Positions 44,682 to 52,299 of a stretch of DNA of 64,000 bases are shown here, one piece after another. The notes beneath the pieces were generated by a model. It made no database searches and was not told where the DNA came from. It saw nothing but the letters and a program-made list of their open reading frames with translations. How positions within the stretch are numbered: the stretch's first letter is position 1; each line of letters opens with the position of its first letter. Source of the DNA: JAFAMB01 sp963775805 (GTDB lineage: Bacteria > Verrucomicrobiota > Verrucomicrobiia > Chthoniobacterales > JAFAMB01); contig CAVZKG010000001.1 of the NCBI GenBank assembly GCA_963775805.1, positions 1-64,000 on the forward strand. The letters run 5' to 3'. The translations under genes and the position numbers were made by a program.

Positions 44682-46973
44682 ATGTCGAACAAAGTCTCGT
44701 TTCCGCTTGTCATTGCTCTCCTTCGGGAAGATGGAACCGAGATTCCAGAGGAGACGACCGATCGCTTGATGGATGGGCTAAAAACACGGAGAACCGGTTC
44801 CAAACTGATTCTCCTTTATCCTGGCGATGACCCGGATCTTTCACGGCTTGTAGAAGCCTGCAACGGGGAGGGCGTTAAAAGCCACGCTTTCGATTCGGCC
44901 CATGCGACTGAGATGATTGAACTCTGTAGCACTCTGGTATGGTTTGCAGAGGCAGACCACAGAGGAAAGCTTCTGGCGTACGCCAAGGCATTGGGACGGA
45001 GTCTATGCACCGTGTCATCCGACGGAACGATCGATGGATTTGAAAGCGTCGATGCGAAAACTCTGGACGGTAACGATGATTGGTTGCCGTCGGTGTTCCG
45101 AGCCGCCGGTTTAAGTGGCGATCCAGATTTGGAGACGATTTTCCGGAAGACGGATGCATTGGCGACTCTAGCCGCTCCCGTGACGAGGAGATGGTTCAAG
45201 TGGATCGTTTTCATCCAGGCGCTTGCCGTATTCGTCCCTGTGGGCTGGCTGATCAATCGTTTTATTGGACTGCCGGCGGGCGCGGTTGCCACGCTGACAC
45301 TCTGCACCATAGTAGTGCTCGTCTCGATGACCTGGTGGCTCCGTTGGCGCGGGATGCAAAAGACCTGGGCTCGCGCCCGGCTCGTCGCAGAAGTGGCGAG
45401 ATCCATGATTGTGAGAGCCTCAGGCTCAGGAGTGATTGCGCGTACGGACCTGCATGGTATTGCGGCGCTTCGGCACTTGAGATGGTTCTCCGTTCCATCC
45501 GCCGAGACCAATCGGCAAGAGGACTGGATACAAAGATATATCAAGGATCGCATAGATGATCAGGCGAATTACTTCGCTCAAAAGCAGTCGGCTGCCGAAG
45601 TTGAGCGCCGGCTATTGAGTCGCTGGGCGACATTGTTGCTCGATATCGGTTTAGTTTTCGCGGTGGCGGGAACGGTAATCTATTTGAGCTCCAGGGTTCT
45701 GGAATGGACTCATATGCCTGGAGGCAGCGTCATTCCGATCGTACTGGGAGTGGCGGGACTCATTTGTCCTCTGGGCCTATTGGTCATTCAACTGCTGCGC
45801 ACCTTGACCGAGCTGAACCGTCGAAATGCGAGGTACTCCCAGCAGAAACGAGTTTTGAAAGAGGCTAAAGAGCGGTTGCAGGCGACCACTTCGGAAAAGG
45901 TAGCAATTCAGATTGTGGAGGAGACGGAACGTCAGCTCTTGGCCGAGGTGTTCGAATGGTATTTCCAGGTAGAAACGGCAGAGCATTTTTTCCAATTCCG
46001 TTCGACGACCTCGAGTGCGAGCGGAATAAAGCTGGATCCGAAGACGCGGCGATTTCCGATTATCGGGAAATTGGGAGGCCTGTTCGGCTACGCGGGGTTA
46101 TTTGTTTTGCGCGTTGTTCTTGGGCGTATCCTCTGGACTGCAATCGCCGGAATTATGGTTATTGCCTGGATCTCTTATCAGCATCCTGAGAACCCTGTTT
46201 CAAAATCCGATATCCGTTCTATCGCCGTCATCCTGAATGCGGATGGGAAGACTTGGGTTCCTTCTCCGGAACGCCTCGATAATGGATGCATATTTATCGT
46301 TCACGGACTCTGGGGCGGAATCGAAAACTACAAAGGGGAGCCTTCAACCTATTGGACGCGGCGGATGGCGAACGCTATCACAACGAGGTTGGAGCAAAAC
46401 TCGCCCGACATCGCCGTTGTGGATTGGAATAAGGCGGCGAGACCATCCGAAGCGAATCAAATGAAATCGGGCAACGCCATTATCGACGACGCAATGGATA
46501 TCGCAGCGATTCGCCCGGAAGCACAGGAGGTCGGCGATTATTTGAGTTTCCGCGTGGCGGAAATGATCCTGGACGGAACAATTCATCGGGACAAACCACT
46601 TCATCTCATCGGACATAGCGCAGGCGGATTCGTTGTTGCACGGGTCGCCAACCGGCTAAAACAACTTGGGATAGCCCCCGATCGAATTCGCGTCACGCTG
46701 TTGGATACGCCTGAACCTGATTCGGAGATTACAGTAGATTTGGCAAAAGATTTTCCCGGGTCGGTCGATTACTATACCAGCTCGCGATTGGTTCGGTTTG
46801 GGCCGGGAACAAATTTTCCCGGCATCGACCTGATCAGGATTGAAACTCCTCCGGGCCTCAACGTAATTCAGGCCCATAATTATGCGCACGACTGGTATAT
46901 CGACACCATCTCGCGCCAGGACAGCAAAGAGGGCTTTTCAAAATCGCCGTTGAACAGGACATCCCCACGGTGA
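44682..46973 (+). CDS. Membrane protein: Rossmann/SLOG-like N-domain plus alpha/beta hydrolase
   Basis: ATG 44682 is chosen over the TTG at 44622. Residues 1-140 form an alternating alpha/beta region (SKLILLYPGDDPDLSRLVEA, CSTLVWFAEADHRGKLLAYA) that resembles SLOG or TIR-like nucleotide-binding folds. Paired membrane helices follow at about 166-220, then about 315-335, 345-370 and 480-515. A coiled region of about 90 residues separates them. The C-terminal 240 residues are an alpha/beta hydrolase: oxyanion FIVHGLWGG, nucleophile Ser646 in LIGHSAGGFVVAR, Asp in LLDTPEPD and His in QAHNYAHDWY. It could be a membrane-active esterase or lipase effector gated by a nucleotide. It ends one base before the cyclase gene, so translation is coupled. 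Confidence 0.75.
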   Translation: MSNKVSFPLVIALLREDGTEIPEETTDRLMDGLKTRRTGSKLILLYPGDDPDLSRLVEACNGEGVKSHAFDSAHATEMIELCSTLVWFAEADHRGKLLAYAKALGRSLCTVSSDGTIDGFESVDAKTLDGNDDWLPSVFRAAGLSGDPDLETIFRKTDALATLAAPVTRRWFKWIVFIQALAVFVPVGWLINRFIGLPAGAVATLTLCTIVVLVSMTWWLRWRGMQKTWARARLVAEVARSMIVRASGSGVIARTDLHGIAALRHLRWFSVPSAETNRQEDWIQRYIKDRIDDQANYFAQKQSAAEVERRLLSRWATLLLDIGLVFAVAGTVIYLSSRVLEWTHMPGGSVIPIVLGVAGLICPLGLLVIQLLRTLTELNRRNARYSQQKRVLKEAKERLQATTSEKVAIQIVEETERQLLAEVFEWYFQVETAEHFFQFRSTTSSASGIKLDPKTRRFPIIGKLGGLFGYAGLFVLRVVLGRILWTAIAGIMVIAWISYQHPENPVSKSDIRSIAVILNADGKTWVPSPERLDNGCIFIVHGLWGGIENYKGEPSTYWTRRMANAITTRLEQNSPDIAVVDWNKAARPSEANQMKSGNAIIDDAMDIAAIRPEAQEVGDYLSFRVAEMILDGTIHRDKPLHLIGHSAGGFVVARVANRLKQLGIAPDRIRVTLLDTPEPDSEITVDLAKDFPGSVDYYTSSRLVRFGPGTNFPGIDLIRIETPPGLNVIQAHNYAHDWYIDTISRQDSKEGFSKSPLNRTSPR

Positions 46974-46974
46974 T

Positions 46975-49008
46975 ATGAGCGACGATCTGTTAATTACGCC
47001 TCCGGCGCCCAGTCGGAACTGGTTGGAGGAGCTCACGAGGAATAGTCTTTCCATACCGGCACTGCGTCAGCTTTGGCGGGAATACCAAATCGAGCCGAAA
47101 GAAAAGGGGCCGGGAGAACTTGCCGGATTCGCCAAAGCCGCACTCAAAGCTGGGGATTTTTTACTTTGTTTAGAGGTGGTCGATTTCTCGCCTGGCGTAC
47201 TGGCTGAGTGCGCGGCATTACGTTTTCTGAAGGCCCGGGCTTTGACCCAGACGGGCAGCACCAATAGTGCGCGTGAATTATTGGAAGAGATTGTTCGGGA
47301 TGGAGACGCCGACTGCGACACCTATTCTCTGATCGGCCGTAGCTATAAGGATGATTGGAGCGTTAACCAGAGTCCGGAAACGTTGCGCGAAGCGATCCTG
47401 GCGTACCGCAAGGCAGCGGAGTTATATCCGGCTAGCTATTATCCTCTGGTAAACGTAGCGAGTCTCGAGCTGTTCGCGGGGAACAGTGCAGAAGCTGAAC
47501 ATATCGCAGAGAAAGCGCTCGCGCTTTGCGCAAAGGTTCGAGCAACCGATCCGGAAGATCCCTGGCTGCACGCAACCATCGGCGAGGCTTTGGTTTGCCT
47601 CGGCAGGATCGAAGAAGCGCGTTCTGCCTTCCGGGATTACGCTTCGATGTCGAGCACCGTTTTTGCGCCTGGGCTTCGCGATTTATGTAGTACGCGCCGC
47701 CAGGTCCGGTTGATCCTGGCTCAGCGGAATCTCGGTCGCAATACGCTGGACGACTGTTTCCCGATTCCGTCCGTAGTCGTATTTGCCGGGCATATGATCG
47801 ATGCTCCAGACCGCGCGCAAAATCGCCAAAGATTTCCGACTGACCTGGCCCCAATAGTTGGAGAAGCGATCGGAAAGATCTTATCCGAGAAACGGGTGCA
47901 AATCGGGTTCAGCTCGGCTGCAGCTGGGGGGGATATTTTATTCGCGGAACAGCTGTTTGAGCGCAAAGGAGAAATCCACCTTGTTTTAACCGGGCCGGTA
48001 AAAGGGTTCCGCGAACGTAGCGTCGAGTATCTGAAGGATAGCGTCTGGGTGCAACGTTTCGATGAGGTGATCAACCGTGCGGCGAGTGTCGCTCTCGCGA
48101 GCAACCATCACCCAAGTGAAGATTCGGAAACATACCAGTTTGGCATGCTGGTGATGTGCGGATTGGCCGGGAAATTTGCCGCTCAAATCGGGCTGGACCT
48201 GTTTGCGTTAGCTCTCTGGGACGGGAAGCCGGGAGATGGCGGAGGCGGAACCGCCGATTTTGTCCAGTTCTGGAATAATTTCAACCGCTCTGCGCGTTCT
48301 GGCGAGAAAGTCCCGGTGATCTTGATCTCTCCAGAAAGTTTGCGCCCGAATCTAACTTTGGGATCGTCCGAGCCTGATGACGAGAGTCTTTCAAAAATGT
48401 CGCGCAGCGGCTCGGGCACTTCTTCGCCGCGACAGGTTATTCACGCGATATTGTTTGCGGACGTGGTCGGTTTCAGCAAACTCGCGGAACTGGCGTTGCC
48501 GCGTTTCGTTCGTTCTTATATGCGCGCTGTTTCTGCGTTGATGGATGAGGGTGGCATTGATCGCGAAAACCGGCCGATTCAAGCTCCAATCCTGGTGAAC
48601 ACGTGGGGAGACGCTTTTTACATGGTGTTCGAATCGGTTGCAGGTGCGGGACAATTCGCTTTGCGAATGCAGGAAGCGTTGGTACCGCCTCCTGTGGGCC
48701 GGGCGGATTGGACGAAGGAGGGGTTACCCGCCGATCTGAGCATCCGCATTGCGCTCCACGCAGGGCCTGTCTACTCGGCCGTTGATCCGGTTACTCGCGA
48801 GTTTTCTTACTTTGGAAGTCATGTCGTTCTCGCGGCCAGGCTGGAACCAGTCACGGCGCATGGCGAAGTTTTTTGCACGGAAGGTTTCGCTGCGATGGCC
48901 TTCGTGGAAAAAATCCGCGAGTTCAGTTGTGAATATTTGGGTCGAAGAGAATTAGCGAAATCATTTGGAGAAATGGCGGTCTTCCGCGTCTGCAGAACGA
49001 AAAGATAA
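46975..49008 (+). CDS. TPR-SLOG-class III nucleotide cyclase
   Basis: A 677-residue soluble protein with three parts. Residues about 50-240 are TPR-like (AILAYRKAAELYPASYYPLV). Residues about 263-430 are a SLOG-like Rossmann domain (VVVFAGHMIDAPDRAQNRQR, SSAAAGGDILFAEQL). Residues about 485-675 are a class III cyclase domain: metal ligands Asp496 in FADVVGFSKLAEL and Asp546 in NTWGDAFYMVF, and the transition-state Arg622 in AARLEPV. At purine-specifying positions it has Asn542 where Lys is usual, Glu609 where Asp is usual, and Val for the conserved Asn in VN-x-AAR. It may therefore make a non-standard cyclic nucleotide. The TPR and SLOG parts probably sense a partner or ligand. Confidence 0.82.
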   Translation: MSDDLLITPPAPSRNWLEELTRNSLSIPALRQLWREYQIEPKEKGPGELAGFAKAALKAGDFLLCLEVVDFSPGVLAECAALRFLKARALTQTGSTNSARELLEEIVRDGDADCDTYSLIGRSYKDDWSVNQSPETLREAILAYRKAAELYPASYYPLVNVASLELFAGNSAEAEHIAEKALALCAKVRATDPEDPWLHATIGEALVCLGRIEEARSAFRDYASMSSTVFAPGLRDLCSTRRQVRLILAQRNLGRNTLDDCFPIPSVVVFAGHMIDAPDRAQNRQRFPTDLAPIVGEAIGKILSEKRVQIGFSSAAAGGDILFAEQLFERKGEIHLVLTGPVKGFRERSVEYLKDSVWVQRFDEVINRAASVALASNHHPSEDSETYQFGMLVMCGLAGKFAAQIGLDLFALALWDGKPGDGGGGTADFVQFWNNFNRSARSGEKVPVILISPESLRPNLTLGSSEPDDESLSKMSRSGSGTSSPRQVIHAILFADVVGFSKLAELALPRFVRSYMRAVSALMDEGGIDRENRPIQAPILVNTWGDAFYMVFESVAGAGQFALRMQEALVPPPVGRADWTKEGLPADLSIRIALHAGPVYSAVDPVTREFSYFGSHVVLAARLEPVTAHGEVFCTEGFAAMAFVEKIREFSCEYLGRRELAKSFGEMAVFRVCRTKR

Positions 49009-49017
49009 ATAGATAAA

Positions 49018-50739
49018 TTGATATCACGTAGAACACTCGATTCCTGGGTCTTTAGTATTCTCGCGGTGGCAGCCGTCGTGCTGGCCTGGTGGGGTCTGGG
49101 CGAAAAATTTCCTGAACTGCAAGGGTGGCGTCTATTCCCGGAGCGGATTATCAAATCTGTTCAGTTTTTTGCGTCAGGGGCTGCGAATCCGCCGGATCAT
49201 TCGCTGCCGTGGACGCTCGCGATTGCTCGGGTTTTGGGTGTCGTTGTCAGTTTGTGGGCGGTGGCTAAAGTGGTTGCCCATGTATTCGCGGAGCGGATTC
49301 AAGAAATTCGCGTCGGGCTCCTCCGCGGGCATTCGATTGTTGCAGGCGAGGCTTCTCTCGTGCGGCCTATGATCGATGACCATCGTGCAAACCATCGGTG
49401 CATTGTTCTGGCCGATTCAAATCCTTCGGTTGTTTATCCATCGAGGTTCGATCGGGAGCGGCCCCTTGCCGTCAAAGCAGATCCATCGCTTCCTGAAACA
49501 TTGGTTGAGTGTGGTATCAAGCACGCTTCGTCCCTGTTTCTCTTATTCAGCGACGATCAAAGGAATATCGACGTTGCCGTGTCGGCCTGGGACTTAGCCC
49601 GGAAGAGGGGAACCGGCACGCTTACCTTTTACATTCATATCGACGACAGAAGATTGACTGAAATTCTTGAGAACGGGGCATTTCTCGGGAATGGGCATTT
49701 CCGGCTTCGATTTTTCAATCTCTCCGAGCTCACCGCGCGTAGTCTTCTGACGACCTATCCGATTGAAGACCATCCCGAGTATCGTCCGGAACGTCCCGAC
49801 TTGGTCATTCACGCCATCATTTTCGGATTGGGGCAAATGGGTGAGAGTCTGGTTATCCAGATCGCGAGATTGGCTCACTTTGGGAATGGAAAACCGGCGA
49901 AAATTACAATTGTCGATCGGGACTGCGAACAATGTCAGGAGCGTCTTTTGAATCGGAACCCCCAACTGACCGATATTCTGGAACTTAGTTTTATTTCGTT
50001 CGATGCCTCGCTTGGCAGTGTTGAGAGCCTGAAGGTCCTGCGAAAGGATGCTTGTGAGATCAAGTCAGTCTTCATTGCTTTTGACCAAGATACTCTCTGT
50101 CTCCACACGGCACTTGAGATCCAGCGAACCGATCCCGACAGGTTCTCGAAGATTTACGTCCGGAAAAGCAATGCAGGCGGTGTCGCTCGTTTGATGGAAT
50201 TAGGCGAGGAGAAATCAGGTCGCCGAGCGTTTCACTTTTTCGGCGCTCTGGCTGACGTCTGCACTCTTGAGATGATCGAGCGCGGTCAGTTGGATTCCAT
50301 GGCGAAGGCGCTACACAGCAACTACTGTCGGAGATCACAAAAGGAACGCGCAGCGTCGATCGAGAGCCTGCCGCCCGTCCCGTGGGAAGAATTACCGGAG
50401 GAATGGAAAGAGTCGAATCGGCGTCAGGCAGATCACATCGCCGTAAAGGCGCGTCAGATTGGCTGCTATTTGAAACGAGAAAAACCAGATCGATCGTTTC
50501 AGTTCAGCGCGGCGGAGATCGAGAAATTGGCGGAGATCGAACATCGGCGCTGGGTAGCGGACCGAAAACTGAGCGGATGGACCTATGGATCGACCAGAGA
50601 TCCAAAGCTCAGGCATCATCCAATGTTAGTGGCGTGGGAATATTTATCGGAACCGGAGCAGGAGAAAAACAGAGAATTTATCCGTGAAATCCCCGCAATT
50701 CTTGAAAGGGCCGATTATGCGATCATCCGGTCGATATGA
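49018..50739 (+). CDS. Membrane TrkA-RyR protein
   Basis: Start is TTG 49018, ten bases after the cyclase stop. The 573-residue product has two membrane helices (about 9-25 and 63-88), then two Rossmann TrkA-N-like domains: GLLRGHSIVAGEASLVRPMI and HAIIFGLGQMGESLVIQIAR, the second with a good GxGxxG loop. A RyR domain is at about 498-570: EIEKLAEIEHRRWVADRKLS GWTYG and HHPMLVAWEYLSEPEQEKNR. RyR domains are thought to bind nucleotide-like ligands. The protein resembles a K+-channel regulatory assembly, yet no TVGYG-type filter lies between the two helices, so an ordinary channel is not supported. It may be a membrane sensor or effector. Confidence 0.82.
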   Translation: MISRRTLDSWVFSILAVAAVVLAWWGLGEKFPELQGWRLFPERIIKSVQFFASGAANPPDHSLPWTLAIARVLGVVVSLWAVAKVVAHVFAERIQEIRVGLLRGHSIVAGEASLVRPMIDDHRANHRCIVLADSNPSVVYPSRFDRERPLAVKADPSLPETLVECGIKHASSLFLLFSDDQRNIDVAVSAWDLARKRGTGTLTFYIHIDDRRLTEILENGAFLGNGHFRLRFFNLSELTARSLLTTYPIEDHPEYRPERPDLVIHAIIFGLGQMGESLVIQIARLAHFGNGKPAKITIVDRDCEQCQERLLNRNPQLTDILELSFISFDASLGSVESLKVLRKDACEIKSVFIAFDQDTLCLHTALEIQRTDPDRFSKIYVRKSNAGGVARLMELGEEKSGRRAFHFFGALADVCTLEMIERGQLDSMAKALHSNYCRRSQKERAASIESLPPVPWEELPEEWKESNRRQADHIAVKARQIGCYLKREKPDRSFQFSAAEIEKLAEIEHRRWVADRKLSGWTYGSTRDPKLRHHPMLVAWEYLSEPEQEKNREFIREIPAILERADYAIIRSI

Positions 50740-50834
50740 AGGCTTGACAGAGGGGCGTGAAGTGGGCATGCGATGGCGGGTCAGGGCAATCTTCTATTCA
50801 ATGGTACGACGACGCCTCTCGAAACTCAGTTGCT

Positions 50835-50864
50835 TTGATTTCTCTGGCCTCGTTCATTTATATT
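50835..50864 (+). promoter_or_regulatory. Candidate internal promoter of the cluster
   Basis: TTGATT (50835-50840) and TATATT (50859-50864) with 18 bases between, 32 bases before the SIR2-TIR start. The 156-base gap at 50740-50895 is the only sizeable one in the operon, which fits a second transcription start for the last two genes. Confidence 0.4.
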
Positions 50865-50895
50865 ACCCCGGTCTGAGGCGCGCCCTCGCTCGTGT

Positions 50896-52299
50896 ATGAC
50901 CCCACCGTCGGAAAGATCGGAATACAACCGGGACGAATTTGATGAATTGTTCTGGGAAGATCTTCTGGCTTACATCGAAGAAAAGCGTGTCGTCCCGATC
51001 ATTGGTCCGGATATTCTTTCAGTCGTAGCGGATGGACAGGAGGTCGCTCTGTACACCTTTCTGGCCGGCAAGTTGGCCGAACGCTTGAGCATTCCGGCCA
51101 CTGATCTCCGGGCAGACTTCTCGATCAATGATGTCGTTACACAACACCTTCGCGCTGGGCGGCGCCGCGAAGATGTCTACCCCCGACTGCGAGCGGTGCT
51201 GCGCGAGACACACTTTTCGCCGCCGGAGCCGCTCATCCAGCTCGCTCAGATCACAGACTTTAATCTCTATGTGACGATCGCATTCGATTCACTCCTCGAA
51301 GAGGCGATCAACATCACGCGGTTCAATGGGACTTCAGGAACCGACGTGTACGCCTACATGCCTACCAGACCGGTCGATCTCCCTTTCGAAAAGGAACGGT
51401 TGCAGCGCCCGACTGTGTATCATTTGCTTGGAAAGGTCGCGGCAACCCCGTCGTATGCCGTGTGCGACGAGGATGTGCTTGAATTTGTGCACACTCTGCA
51501 ATCTCCGAACTTCTGTCCGGACAAGCTCTTTAACGAGTTACAGACGAATCACCTCCTGGTTCTTGGGTGTAATTTTTCTGATTGGCTCGGCCGATTTTTT
51601 CTTCGCACCGCCAAACGCCGGCGGCTTTCGGAAACCCGGGCCGAACTCGAAATCATCGCCGACAGCCAGACGCCGAAAGACACAGATCTCGTCCTCTTTC
51701 TCCGGAATGTCAGCAGCCGCACCAGAATCTTTTCGGGAGGCGACGCCCGCGAATTTGTCGCTGAGTTGTGGACCCGATGGCAGGCTCTGCAGCCCGCTGC
51801 CCAGGTCAGCGAGAGTGGTTCAGGAGATCCGCTCCGATTTTTGCCACCGGCCCGCGAAATGCCGGATCGTGCCATCTTCATCAGCTACGCACGCCAGGAT
51901 CTTGCTGCGGCAAAACAACTGAAAGCTGGGTTCGACGCGATCGGTCTTAAGGCCTGGTTTGATATGGAGCGATTGGAAGCCGGGGACGACTATGATCGCA
52001 AGATTCAGCGGAATATTGGCAATTGCAGCTATTTTGTCCCACTGATTTCCGCCACCACGAATCAGCGTGTTGAGGGGTATTTTCGCCGGGAATGGAGTTA
52101 CGCACTTGATCGGGTTCGCAACATGGCCGAACAGGCGATCTTTATTATCCCGGTCGCCATCGACGAGAGTTCCGTGACGACCGCGCTCGTCCCTGAACGA
52201 TTTAAAGCCGTGCATTGGGAAAGTCTTCCGGGCGGCATTGTAACTCCACAATTTACGCAGCGGCTCGGGGAATTAACGGGGAAGGGCGAGCATTTGTAA
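50896..52299 (+). CDS. SIR2-like-TIR domain protein
   Basis: A 467-residue soluble protein. Residues about 25-260 form a SIR2-like fold (RVVPIIGPDILSVV, TIAFDSLLEEAIN, VYHLLGKV, LLVLGCNFSDWLGRFF). The His of the catalytic pair is kept (His176), but the Asn normally found in the T-T-N-F-D motif is Ala129, so NAD hydrolysis by this domain is doubtful. Residues about 323-460 form a TIR domain: RAIFISYARQDLAAAKQL, KAWFDMERLEAGDDYDRKIQ and YFRREWSYAL, in which Glu399 is at the expected catalytic place. TIR domains cleave NAD or make cyclic ADP-ribose isomers in immunity. Its stop overlaps the start of the STAND gene (TAATG). Confidence 0.82.
   Translation: MTPPSERSEYNRDEFDELFWEDLLAYIEEKRVVPIIGPDILSVVADGQEVALYTFLAGKLAERLSIPATDLRADFSINDVVTQHLRAGRRREDVYPRLRAVLRETHFSPPEPLIQLAQITDFNLYVTIAFDSLLEEAINITRFNGTSGTDVYAYMPTRPVDLPFEKERLQRPTVYHLLGKVAATPSYAVCDEDVLEFVHTLQSPNFCPDKLFNELQTNHLLVLGCNFSDWLGRFFLRTAKRRRLSETRAELEIIADSQTPKDTDLVLFLRNVSSRTRIFSGGDAREFVAELWTRWQALQPAAQVSESGSGDPLRFLPPAREMPDRAIFISYARQDLAAAKQLKAGFDAIGLKAWFDMERLEAGDDYDRKIQRNIGNCSYFVPLISATTNQRVEGYFRREWSYALDRVRNMAEQAIFIIPVAIDESSVTTALVPERFKAVHWESLPGGIVTPQFTQRLGELTGKGEHL

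Noticed and set aside
49018..50739. Classical potassium channel with RCK domains
   Set aside because: No pore loop with a selectivity filter lies between the two helices.
48420..52299. Naming the cluster Pycsar or Thoeris
   Set aside because: No cyclic-nucleotide-binding domain is seen next to the TIR, and the SIR2 and TIR parts are fused, unlike ThsA/ThsB. The component set differs from both systems.
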